Shown: piece by piece, positions 8,919-16,736 of the stretch | Position numbering within the stretch: position 1 is the stretch's first letter | How the letters are laid out: each line of letters begins with the position of its first letter | Assembly: GCF_014705605.1 (NCBI RefSeq) | Contig: NZ_JACXIZ010000028.1 | Span: 62,001-126,000, forward strand | Direction of reading: 5' to 3' | Source: Paenibacillus sabuli | GTDB lineage: Bacteria > Bacillota > Bacilli > Paenibacillales > Paenibacillaceae | DNA length: 64,000 nt | Notes under the pieces: generated by a model | Told to the model about the DNA's origin: nothing | The model's database searches: none | The model's input: the letters and a program-made list of their open reading frames with translations, nothing else | Translations under genes and position numbers: made by a program

Positions 8919-9302
8919 ATGAGAAATGATACTGCAACAACCCGCAGCCGGACGAGCCGGCGTGGGGTCATGTGGTTCATTGCAGTAGTGGCCATGGCGC
9001 TGGCGCTCGCCTGGCCGGCGACGACGGCTTCGCATGCCGTTCCGCTCTATGGTGCGCACGCTGCGATGGCCGCAGCGGGCGTGGAAAACGAGGCAGTAGA
9101 AGCCGGCGCAACCGACGAACCATCGACAACAGCAGAGAAGGAGGCGTTAGCGGTAACTTACGTGCCGCTTGCCCTTCAGGACAATGCGCTCCTATGGGCG
9201 GGCGTGCTCATGGCAGTGATGCTGCTGACTGCGTGCATTCGCTACTGGATGCTGCGCGGACGGGCCGAGAGGGGGACAATGAAGCGGGCGAAAGCCAAGT
9301 GA
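8919..9302 (+). CDS. Small membrane protein of unknown function
   Basis: 127 residues from ATG 8919, with GAGGTG 7 bp upstream; a TTG six bases earlier is less well spaced. Two hydrophobic segments: residues about 18-40 (VMWFIAVVAMALALAW, which may be a signal anchor followed by an Ala-rich stretch) and about 85-107 (ALLWAGVLMAVMLLTACI), then a basic tail (RGRAERGTMKRAKAK). I do not recognise the family. The ECF-like promoter suggests envelope-stress or sporulation-phase expression. Stands alone between the sugar operon and a terminator. Confidence 0.6.
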   Translation: MRNDTATTRSRTSRRGVMWFIAVVAMALALAWPATTASHAVPLYGAHAAMAAAGVENEAVEAGATDEPSTTAEKEALAVTYVPLALQDNALLWAGVLMAVMLLTACIRYWMLRGRAERGTMKRAKAK

Positions 9303-9735
9303 TAAAAAGAAAGGCACAATGGTGCAATGGCTATGTAATTGCAAAGGCTGTATGATGTTAGCGGTAGGATGCGAAGACGGTGTGATGCAGTTGCAACATG
9401 ATGCGAAGGTTTCACCATGCATGAATTGTATGTATGGTATAAGCTGCATGACGAATAAAAGCTCTCCGGCTTGCTCGACGCCGGGAGCTTTTTTGTTGCG
9501 GAAAAAGCAGCGGGCAGGCGCACGGAGCCAGCTGCGCTGTCCCGTAGGACAGTAGCGGTATCGACCATGGATGAGGGGAGGCCTGCTGCAACCGGCATGA
9601 AGAAAAAGGCGTGCCGTTCGCGGCCCAAGCTGCCGACGATCTGTTGCGCGGGCGGGGGCGCGCCGGATGAAGGTTATGCTCGACGCTTCAAATTCGATAT
9701 ACTAGTAAGAACGACAAAGACAGGGAGTCCTGAGC
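9303..9735. other. Intergenic region, 433 bp
   Basis: No convincing gene. Contains the terminator at 9459-9495 and the upstream region of nitric oxide synthase. A TATACT at 9698-9703 could be a -10 element, but no matching -35 is visible. Short reading frames here lack ribosome binding sites. Confidence 0.5.
9459..9495 (+). terminator. Rho-independent terminator
   Basis: Stem AGCTCtCCGGC / GCCGGgAGCT with a 9-base loop, followed by a run of six T. Lies 160 bp after the small membrane protein gene. Confidence 0.8.
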
Positions 9736-10983
9736 ATGATCGAAACACAGTTGCTGGAGGAGGCGCGGGCCTTTATCAGGCAAAGCTATGATGAAATGGG
9801 CCTTTCGGAGGAGGAGGCGGTCCTCCGCATTGCCGAGATCGAGCGTGAGACGCGGGCATGCGGCACGTACACGCACACAGCGGAAGAGCTCGCTTACGGC
9901 GCCAAGCTGGCCTGGCGCAATAGCAATCGCTGCATCGGAAGGCTTTTTTGGGAATCGCTCGTCGTGCGCGACGCGCGACATCTCACAGAAGAGGACGCGA
10001 TGGCCGAGGCTTGCTTCGCGCATCTGCGTCAAGCTACGGGAGAAGGAGCGATTCGTCCCGTCATTACTGTGTTCGCGCCGGCGGACCGAGCGGGCGGCGG
10101 GCCGCGCATCTGGAATCATCAATTGATCCGCTACGCCGGCTACGCGAGCGAGGATGGCACAGTCCGTGGCGATCCTGCCTCCGCGGAGCTGACGCGCATC
10201 TGCACCGCGATCGGCTGGGAGGGCCAGGGCGGTCATTTTGATGTGCTGCCGCTCGTGCTGCAGGCCGCGCCGGACCGCCATCCGCGCTGGTACACCCTGC
10301 CCGCGGATGCGGTGCTCGAGGTACCGCTCGTGCATCCCGAGATCCCGGCAATTTCCGAGCTTGGCTTGCGCTGGTATGCGGTGCCGATCATCGCCGACAT
10401 GCGGCTGGAGATCGGCGGCATCGTTTACCCGGCTGCGCCGTTTAACGGCTGGTACATGGGGACCGAGATCGGTGCGCGCAATCTGGCCGACCGGCAGCGC
10501 TACGACAAGCTGCCCGAAATTGCTCGGGCGATGGGCTTGCGCACGGACTCGGAGACGACGCTATGGCGCGATCGCGCGCTCGTGGAGCTTAATGTGGCCG
10601 TGCTCCATGGCTTTCGCGAGGCGGGCGTGACGATTGTGGATCATCATACGGCGGCGCGGCAGTTCGCGCATTTCGAGGCGCGCGAGCAGCGCAGCGGGCG
10701 CGAGGTCACCGGGCGCTGGTCGTGGCTCGTCCCGCCCTTGTCGCCGGCGACGACAGATGTTTTTCATCGTTCTTATCCCGACATCGAGCGTCGTCCGGCC
10801 TTTACGTATCAGGCTCCTGCGTATGCACGCGCCGATTGTCCGGGCGAGGCGCAGTCAATCTCGGACACGGTCGAGCGGCAGGGCGGCTGCCCGGCTTCGG
10901 GACAGGCTGAGCGGTCGGAAGGTTTCGAGCGAGCATTGGAAGAAGAGGCCTTCTGCCCGGCGACAGGCAAGCGACTTGACTGA
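9736..10983 (+). CDS. nos: Bacterial nitric oxide synthase oxygenase with extra C-terminal tail
   Basis: 415 residues. The heme-ligand motif WRNSNRCIGR (Cys66) and the substrate-binding Glu in WYMGTEIGARNL (Glu244) are both present, as are VDHHTAARQF and the end-of-core motif GRWSWLVPPLSP. This catalyses oxidation of L-arginine to citrulline and NO using an external reductase; no reductase is fused or adjacent. Bacterial homologues normally end near residue 360. Here about 55 further residues carry three Cys-Pro motifs (Cys368, 385, 407: DCPGE, GCPASGQ, FCPATGK). GGGAG site 8 bp before ATG. In Bacillus, NO protects against oxidative stress and antibiotics, which fits the efflux-rich surroundings. 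Confidence 0.95.
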   Translation: MIETQLLEEARAFIRQSYDEMGLSEEEAVLRIAEIERETRACGTYTHTAEELAYGAKLAWRNSNRCIGRLFWESLVVRDARHLTEEDAMAEACFAHLRQATGEGAIRPVITVFAPADRAGGGPRIWNHQLIRYAGYASEDGTVRGDPASAELTRICTAIGWEGQGGHFDVLPLVLQAAPDRHPRWYTLPADAVLEVPLVHPEIPAISELGLRWYAVPIIADMRLEIGGIVYPAAPFNGWYMGTEIGARNLADRQRYDKLPEIARAMGLRTDSETTLWRDRALVELNVAVLHGFREAGVTIVDHHTAARQFAHFEAREQRSGREVTGRWSWLVPPLSPATTDVFHRSYPDIERRPAFTYQAPAYARADCPGEAQSISDTVERQGGCPASGQAERSEGFERALEEEAFCPATGKRLD

Positions 10984-11053
10984 TCGTGACGAGGCGGCCT
11001 CGATCTCGCGGGCCTGGTACAGGGGCGCAGGGGTGAAGGCGTGCAAGGGGGAG

Positions 11054-11188
11054 TCAAGGCTGCTCTCGCTCGTCCTCCTCGATCCGCTCGCGCTGACGCT
11101 GCATCCGGAAGCGGATGGCTTCGTGCACGATTGCGCAGACGAGAGCTTGAGGCAGCAGGGTAAAGGCCAGTCCAATCCATTCATTCAT
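11054..11188 (-). CDS. 44-residue single-pass membrane protein
   Basis: ATG at 11186-11188 (minus strand) behind GGAGGAG. The product begins MNEWIGLAFTLLPQALVC, one hydrophobic helix, then a strongly charged tail (RMQRQRERIEEDEREQ). Unknown family. It converges on nos with a 70-bp gap. The good ribosome binding site and amphipathic design argue for a real gene despite its size. Confidence 0.5.
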   Translation of the reverse strand: MNEWIGLAFTLLPQALVCAIVHEAIRFRMQRQRERIEEDEREQP

Positions 11189-11714
11189 CGTGATCTCCTC
11201 CTCATAGCCCCATTGTGGCCCGCCCGTCGGCGATGTATACCGGCTTCGCTCTCTGCGGGGGTTCCCGACAGTGGCGCAGAGGGGATATAGCGGGACATAG
11301 CTAGAACACAGCCGGTACACCTTACTTGCAAAGGATGAATGGCATATCGTCGCGCTTCGACAAATGTTGCGCATTCACCCAGACGAAATGAGGGACTTCG
11401 ACAAGCGGGATGCCGTATAGTGGACATGCAGGCCTTGCCGCAAGCGGCTCGTGTGCGGACGAACGGCACATGAGCAGACGGGTGAACGTCTTCGCCGCGG
11501 CGGGCCTGTTTGGCTATGCCTTTCACGCGTCCAAACTATTCAGATTGATCACGATGGGGTATATTCTCAGTAATCGGGAGATGAAAGGCTCGTATGGTCC
11601 TACACAGGTCATGCGGCGATAGAAGTGCAGCAACGGCATCGGAAGTGAAATGCGAAGGCGGAAGTGCAGTCAGGAATCCAAAAGTGCAGGGTGGATACAA
11701 AGGAGGGGATGCAG
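11189..11714. other. Intergenic region, 526 bp
   Basis: No supportable gene on either strand. Short open frames (for example 11410-11622, plus) have no ribosome binding site and no family resemblance. Presumably holds divergent promoters for the 44-residue protein and the ABM gene; I could not place either with confidence. Confidence 0.4.
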
Positions 11715-12020
11715 ATGTATATTGTACAATCGGTGGTGAACGTGCCTCAGGAGAAGGCAGACGAGGTCATTGGACTCTATCAGGGACGCTCGCGCATGGT
11801 TGACGCCTACGACGGCTTCGTCTCGTTCCAACTGCTGCAGAATGAACGCGATCCCGGCGAACTGACCGTGCATATGACTTGGCAGGACGAAGGTTCCTAT
11901 GTAAAATGGGTGCAGAGCGACGCATTCCGCAAGGTGCACGAGCTGGAGAAAAATTATCCCGATCAGGAGCTGTCCGGCATCAAGCCGACCGTCCGGAGAT
12001 ATAAGGTGGTTGCGCACTAA
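11715..12020 (+). CDS. Antibiotic biosynthesis monooxygenase (ABM) fold protein
   Basis: 101 residues. I chose ATG 11715, six bases after AAAGGAGGGG; an ATG at 11709 abuts the ribosome binding site. Dimeric ferredoxin-like ABM pattern: MYIVQSVVNVPQEKADEV, a middle SFQLLQNERDPGELTVHMTWQDEGSYVKWVQSDAF and a basic C-terminus. This family includes heme-degrading HmoA/IsdG-type enzymes and quinol monooxygenases; I cannot tell which applies. The next gene starts immediately after its stop. Confidence 0.8.
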   Translation: MYIVQSVVNVPQEKADEVIGLYQGRSRMVDAYDGFVSFQLLQNERDPGELTVHMTWQDEGSYVKWVQSDAFRKVHELEKNYPDQELSGIKPTVRRYKVVAH

Positions 12021-12021
12021 G

Positions 12022-12771
12022 ATGAATACAGCTTTTTTGCGATGGGTGGAGCTGGACCGCAGCGGCCTTCCGGCACAGCCGGAATACCCGTTCGACCTGC
12101 CGGTCCTCCACCAATTGGAGCGGCTCGCTTTTCACCCGAAAGTGACGTATCTAATCGGTGAGAACGGGATCGGCAAGTCGACGTTGATGGAGGCGCTTGC
12201 GGTGGCATGCGGCTTTAATCCGGAGGGCGGCGGCCGCAATCTGCAATTTGCCACGCGGGCGACGCACTCCGAGCTGCACGCCCATCTTCGGCTCGCCCGC
12301 GGCGTTCGCACGCCGCGGGACGGGTATTTTTTTCGTGCGGAGAGCTACTACAATGTCGCGACCCGCATTGATGAATTGGACGCGGAGCCGTCCTTCGGGG
12401 CGCCGATTCGCAATGCGTACGGCGGTCGGTCGCTGCACGAGATGTCGCATGGCGAGTCGTTTTTTGCGACGTTCATGCACCGCTTCGGCGGCCGCGGACT
12501 GTACCTGTTGGACGAGCCGGAGGCGGCGCTCTCGCCGCTGCGGCAGATGGCGATGCTCTCGCAGGTGCACGAGCTGGTGCGGCGCCATTCGCAATTCGTC
12601 ATCGCCACGCACTCGCCGATCTTGATGGCTTATCCGGATGCCGCGATCTACACCTTGTCGCCGGAGGGCATCGTCCAGACGCCGTGGGAGGAGACCGAGC
12701 ACTACGTGATCACCAAGCAATTCCTCAATCACACCGACCGCATGCTCGGCGAGCTGCTCCAGGACGAGTAA
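12022..12771 (+). CDS. AAA/ABC-type ATPase (predicted DNA/RNA-independent ABC_ATPase)
   Basis: 249 residues from ATG 12022. Walker A GENGIGKST (near residue 46), signature-like MSHGESFFATF, Walker B LYLLDEPEAALSP and H-loop ATHSPILMAYP. The DEPEAALSP form groups it with stand-alone SMC-like ATPases annotated as predicted ATPases, not with importer ATPases. Possibly co-transcribed with the ABM gene (1-bp gap). No partner suggests its substrate. Confidence 0.85.
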   Translation: MNTAFLRWVELDRSGLPAQPEYPFDLPVLHQLERLAFHPKVTYLIGENGIGKSTLMEALAVACGFNPEGGGRNLQFATRATHSELHAHLRLARGVRTPRDGYFFRAESYYNVATRIDELDAEPSFGAPIRNAYGGRSLHEMSHGESFFATFMHRFGGRGLYLLDEPEAALSPLRQMAMLSQVHELVRRHSQFVIATHSPILMAYPDAAIYTLSPEGIVQTPWEETEHYVITKQFLNHTDRMLGELLQDE

Positions 12772-12849
12772 GGCCGAGCTGCTACGGCTTCCTTAAAGCT
12801 TGGCACAAGGTGGCGGCAAGTCGCTGTGTGCAGGGGGCGAGCGCTGCCT

Positions 12850-13613
12850 CTACCGCACGGTGAAGGTGAGCGAGACCTCCAGCGCTGCAGCTGTCTCACG
12901 CCCGGCGGCCGAATGCCGATCGGTCGCACGCCCAGCGGCCTCTCGCGCATCTTCTTCCGGACCGGCGGCCTCCTGACGCTCGTCCTCCAGACGGTAATCG
13001 GCCGTCGCGGTCACCGTGTACGTGCCCGGCGGCAGCGTGGAGGGGCGGACCGCCTCGAGCAAATAATCGCGAATGGCCAGGTTGTACTGGAGCAGATCCG
13101 CCGTCTCGAGCGGCGCGGACAGCTCGTCCCCCGGCTTATACACGCTGCGGTACAGCGCGTAGTCCGACAACAGTCGGCTCGACAGACCCTCGGCGTCGGT
13201 CAGCGTATAGGCGATCAGCGGCGAACCGTGCAGGAGGGCGAGCGTCTGCCCCCTGTATTCGCGAGCGTGGCCCATACCCGCAGCGGCTCGCCGATAGCGT
13301 ACGTCGATTGTGCCGAGAAGAGGCGCAGCTTCAGCGACTCGTTCTGGTCGGCGGCATGCACGCTGGCTTTGGCCTGGCCGCTGGCGGGCTGGTCGATGTA
13401 GACGGTGCGGCTGCCCGGATCGTAGCTGGTATAACCGTCCATCTGCCGGGCCAGCTCGCGCACCGGGACGTACACATGCCCGTTTGCATACAGCGGCGCG
13501 CCTTCTTCTCCGCCGTCGTGGATTCGATTGTTCACGATCACGCGTCCGTCAAATACGAGCGCGCGGATCGTCTCGCCTGCCGCAATTGCGGAGGCGCTGA
13601 GCAGGAAAAACAA
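12850..13613 (-). pseudogene. Copper-amine-oxidase-N / BsuPI-like secreted protein, frameshifted
   Basis: Read on the minus strand, a signal-like segment (FFLLSASAIAAG) leads to a copper amine oxidase N-terminal domain (VIVNNRIHDGG, YVPVRELARQMDGYTSYDPGS, VYIDQ). An Ig-like BsuPI-type domain follows (LRLFSAQSTYAIGEPLRVWATLANTGG, then continuing in another frame as QTLALLHGSPLIAYTLTD and ending EVSLTFTVR). The frame changes at a five-C run (13249-13253); adding one base restores one continuous protein. At the 5' end, coding similarity starts only 6 bp after a dispersed 41-bp repeat; the sole start available is TTG 13613 and the usual basic residues of a signal peptide are missing. Probably a degraded surface protein. 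Confidence 0.75.
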
Positions 13614-13618
13614 AGCGC

Positions 13619-13659
13619 AGCTCCCAGCGCGCGGGGTCCGGCGGCATGACGGCGGTCGG
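13619..13659. repeat. 41-bp dispersed repeat, copy 1
   Basis: Identical to 17657-17697 in the same orientation: it starts AGCTCCCAGCGCGCGGGGTC and ends ATGACGGCGGTCGG. This copy lies at the 5' edge of the broken copper-amine-oxidase-N gene. Confidence 0.85.
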
Positions 13660-13720
13660 GCGACCACTCTATCAGAGCAGGAGTGGCCGCAGCCTAAGTC
13701 TGGCGGTCCGGCTGGGAGCG

Positions 13721-13754
13721 CAAAAAGGCCAGGTGGGCGTTGCCACCTGGCCTT
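13721..13754 (-). terminator. Terminator of the DHA2 efflux gene
   Basis: Perfect 12-bp stem AAGGCCAGGTGG / CCACCTGGCCTT with a six-base loop. On the minus strand it is followed by TTTTTG, so it ends transcripts from the gene at 13863-15437. Confidence 0.85.
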
Positions 13755-13862
13755 GCTTCTTCCTCTCATCGCAATAAAATTGCATCTAGGCGCGGGCCGC
13801 CACTCGGTCAAAGAAGGTTTGGCCCGAATGGGACAAGACCGCTGCGTCTCCGGCCTGCTGCA

Positions 13863-15437
13863 CTATTTCGTACCGGCGGTCTTGACCTCGCCGGGCCTCC
13901 GGTCGGCCGCCCGGTCGGCGGCTTCCTCCTGCGAAGTCTGCACCCGGTCGCCGCCCATGAACAGGATCGTGATTGCCGCCAGGCCAATCGGGACGAGCGC
14001 CCACAGGAAGATGTCCGTGATCGAGGAGGACATCGCGGCGGTGACGCGCTCCAGCACGGCCTCGGGAATCGCGGCGCGCTGCTCCGGCTGGAACAGCTGC
14101 TGCGGATCGAGCGAGCCGAGCGGCGGCGCTGCATCGGCGCCGGCCCCTGCCGCAGCGCCGAGCGCGCTCTCGAGCCGGCCGGCGAACAGCTTGCCCTGGA
14201 TGGTGCCGAACACCGTGACGCCCAGCGTCATGCCGAGCGAGCGCAGGAAGGCGTTGGTCGAGTTGGCGGAGCCGCGGTAGCGCGGCTCGAGCTTGTGCAG
14301 GGACGCCGATGGCAGCAGCGAGAACGAGAAGCCCATCCCGAAGCCGGCAATTACCATATACACGGTCAGCAGCGCGCGGCTCGTCTCCGGCGACATGCCG
14401 CCCAGCAGCAGCATGCCGGCGAAGTAGCACACGACCGAGATCAGCATCAGCGTGCGGAACGGTACGCGCGTCTGGAACACGCCGCCGATCATGCTGCCGG
14501 CGACCGAGCCGAGCATCAGCGGCGTCAGGATCAATCCGGCGTTGGTCGCAGAGCCGCCGTATACCGCCTGCACGAAGATCGGAATGAACACCGCCAGAAT
14601 GATGAAGGTCGCGCCATAAAAGAAGGCGAGCAGCTGCGCCGTCGCAAATAAGCGGCGGCGGAACATCCAGAAGGAAATGATAGGTTCGGCTGCGCGTCGC
14701 TCGACCATGAAAAAAGCTGCGAAGAAGACAACGAACCCGGCCAGCAGGCCGATGATCTGCACCGAATCCCAGCCATAGGTCTTGCCGCCGAGCTCCAGTG
14801 CGAACATCAGGCACACGATCGCCAGCACGAGGGTGACGGCGCCGCCCCAGTCGATGCGCTGCTTGGTATGCGCGAGCGATTCCTTGTAGCAGCGCGCGAT
14901 CAGCACGATGGAGACGATGCCGATCGGGACATTGATATAGAAGACCCAGTGCCAGCCGATCGAATCGGTAATGAGCGCGCCGAGCAGCGGGCCGAATACG
15001 CTCGATGCGCCGAACACGGCACCGAGTAGTCCGGTCATCCGGCCGCGGCGCTCGGGCGGGAAGATGTCGAAGATGATCGTGAAGGCGATCGGCAGCAGCG
15101 CGCCGCCGCCGATGCCCTGAATGACGCGATAAAAAATAAGCTGCTCCATCGATTGGGCAATGCCGCAGAGCGCCGAGCCGACGAGAAAGACGATCAGCCC
15201 GAACAAAAAGAAGCGCTTGCGCCCGTACATGTCGGAGAGCTTGCCATAAATCGGCATGCCGGCCATCACCGCCACCATATAGGCCGCTGTGACCCAGACG
15301 AACAGATCGTAGCGTCCGAGGTCGGACACGATGGTGCCCATCGCCGTGGCGACGATCGTGTTGTCCATGGCCGCCATCAAAATGCCGAGCAGCAGCCCGG
15401 TGACGACCAATTTGAGATTGCTATCCTTGGCGTTCAT
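13863..15437 (-). CDS. DHA2-family (14-TM) MFS drug efflux transporter
   Basis: 524 residues; AAAGGAG site before ATG. Contains the MFS motif A variant GKLSDMYGRKR after TM2, motif B/C region IQGIGGGALLPIAFTIIFDIFPPERRG and VFGPLLGALITDSIGWHWVFYINVPIG, which is the EmrB/QacA hallmark. Proton-coupled export of hydrophobic or cationic toxicants across the cytoplasmic membrane. Divergent from the MarR gene at 16162 across a repeat-filled 724-bp gap, so MarR control is likely. Confidence 0.92.
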   Translation of the reverse strand: MNAKDSNLKLVVTGLLLGILMAAMDNTIVATAMGTIVSDLGRYDLFVWVTAAYMVAVMAGMPIYGKLSDMYGRKRFFLFGLIVFLVGSALCGIAQSMEQLIFYRVIQGIGGGALLPIAFTIIFDIFPPERRGRMTGLLGAVFGASSVFGPLLGALITDSIGWHWVFYINVPIGIVSIVLIARCYKESLAHTKQRIDWGGAVTLVLAIVCLMFALELGGKTYGWDSVQIIGLLAGFVVFFAAFFMVERRAAEPIISFWMFRRRLFATAQLLAFFYGATFIILAVFIPIFVQAVYGGSATNAGLILTPLMLGSVAGSMIGGVFQTRVPFRTLMLISVVCYFAGMLLLGGMSPETSRALLTVYMVIAGFGMGFSFSLLPSASLHKLEPRYRGSANSTNAFLRSLGMTLGVTVFGTIQGKLFAGRLESALGAAAGAGADAAPPLGSLDPQQLFQPEQRAAIPEAVLERVTAAMSSSITDIFLWALVPIGLAAITILFMGGDRVQTSQEEAADRAADRRPGEVKTAGTK

Positions 15438-15517
15438 GCAAATGAGGACTCCTTTGCGATGGTTTGTACTTTTGCTATACTAAAGTTAGCGAGCGGCCTA
15501 ACGGACTCTATTCGGCT

Positions 15518-15701
15518 CTAACGGTTGCCAGCGTGCTTATTCCGATCCATTTCAGGCGATTTCCTGGCTAACGGTTGCTACAGCGCTTATTTGCCCCCAA
15601 TCGCGTTTTTTCAATTGATTTCACAGAAATAAGCCCTGTGGCAACCGTTACGATTTGATCGATGCCTTTTCAGGTCGATTAGCCTCTGTGGCAACCGTTA
15701 G
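15518..15701. repeat. MITE-like dispersed hairpin repeat, copy A
   Basis: Begins CTAACGGTTGCC and ends GGCAACCGTTAG, so its ends are inverted. It contains an internal second CTAACGGTTGCTACAGCGCTTATTT and an AATAAGCCCTGTGGCAACCG block. A diverged copy with the same order of blocks lies at 37679-37805. No coding capacity. Confidence 0.75.
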
Positions 15702-15708
15702 GTTCAAG

Positions 15709-16027
15709 AAGCGCGTATACGTTTCGCCTTGAAATCCAGCAGGTAAAAGTCTCACTTTTTATACTTGCCAGATTTCTCGGAACGAAATGTACCGCGCTCA
15801 AAATAAGGAGCGCGTATACATTTCGCCTTGAAATCCAGCAGGTAAAAGTCTCACTTTTTATACTTGCCAGATTTCTCGGAACGAAATGTATCGCGCTCAA
15901 ATAAGAAGCGCGCATACATTTCGCCTTGAAATCCAGCAGGTAAAAGTTTCACTTTTTATACTTGCCAGATTTCTCGGAACGAAATGTATCGCGCTCAAAT
16001 AAGAAGCGCGCATACATTTCGCCTTGC
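15709..16027. repeat. Tandem array of ~98-bp hairpin units (3 full, 1 partial)
   Basis: Units begin at about 15711, 15810, 15908 and 16006 (period 98-99 bp); the last stops after about 20 bp. Each unit is an imperfect inverted repeat: GCGCG(T/C)ATACATTTCGCC at one end, GAACGAAATGTATCGCGC at the other, with further pairing of GCAGGTAAAAGT against ACTTTTTATACTTGC around a short centre. Lies between the divergent efflux pump and MarR genes. Confidence 0.9.
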
Positions 16028-16076
16028 CACCATAGAAAGGAGCGGAAATGCGGCTCCTTGTCTAGCTTGCGCGGAA

Positions 16077-16117
16077 CGAAACGAATCATGTCCGTAATAT
16101 AGACATGACTCGTTTCG
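16077..16117. promoter_or_regulatory. Inverted repeat upstream of marR (operator or attenuator)
   Basis: CGAAACGAATCATGTC (16077-16092) and GACATGACTCGTTTCG (16102-16117) form a 16-bp stem with one mismatch around a 9-base loop. Its ends share GGAACGAAA/TTTCGCCTTG with the tandem array. Placed 45 bp before the MarR start, it could be a MarR operator, an attenuator, or just another repeat derivative. Confidence 0.5.
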
Positions 16118-16161
16118 CCTTGATCTTCAAGATAAATCGATTGTATGGGGAGGTGGGGCTG

Positions 16162-16635
16162 TTGTCAAGGGACGAGCAGGGAGGCGGCGACGCGCTCGCC
16201 GAGCTGCAGGAGGCGATGCGCCGGCTGAGCACGCGGATCGTGCTGTTCCAGCAGCACGCGGCCAATGCGCTCGGTCTGATCCACACGGACATCAAGACGG
16301 CGGATATTCTGCATGAGACCGGACCGATCACGGCGGGCGAGCTGAGCCGCATCACCGGGCTCACGACCGGCACGGTGACGGCGCTCGTCGATCGGCTGGA
16401 AGCGGCCGGCTACGTGCGCCGGGAGCGCGACACCGCGGACCGGCGCCGGGTCATCATCGTGCCGGTCGATACGCGCCAATCGGACATTCAGGCGGTCTAT
16501 GCGCCGCTGGCAGCGGCAGTCCAGCACATGGGTGCGCAATACAACGAGGAAGAGCTGGCTCTGCTGCAGGATTTCGTGCGGCGCATCTCCGGGGTATACG
16601 AGGACGAAATGCAGCGTCTGACTGCGCGTGAGTAA
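16162..16635 (+). CDS. MarR-family transcriptional regulator
   Basis: 157 residues from TTG 16162, six bases after GGAGGTG; an ATG at 16105 lies inside the upstream hairpin and has no ribosome binding site. Winged helix in the centre: ITAGELSRITGLTTGTVTALVDRLEAAGYVRRERDTADRRRVIIVPVD. Probably a ligand-responsive repressor of itself, the SDR downstream and possibly the divergent efflux pump. Confidence 0.9.
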   Translation: MSRDEQGGGDALAELQEAMRRLSTRIVLFQQHAANALGLIHTDIKTADILHETGPITAGELSRITGLTTGTVTALVDRLEAAGYVRRERDTADRRRVIIVPVDTRQSDIQAVYAPLAAAVQHMGAQYNEEELALLQDFVRRISGVYEDEMQRLTARE

Positions 16636-16736
16636 GCATCGTATATAGCAAGTATGGCTAACGATCTGTGAATGCTGCGGGAATGGCCAAGCTCTCCTGC
16701 ACAGAGCAACAGGGGAGAAAAAGGAGCGATGAACAA

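Noticed and set aside
9319-9555. Cys/Met-rich 78-codon frame after the small membrane protein
   Set aside because: Runs through a clear terminator (9459-9495) and has no ribosome binding site.
15679-15915. Minus-strand 78-codon frame with an internal peptide repeat
   Set aside because: The peptide repeat is only the translation of the 98-bp hairpin units; no ribosome binding site.
15709-16027. Tandem repeat array as a CRISPR
   Set aside because: Units are near-identical head to tail, palindromic throughout, with no spacers and no cas genes.
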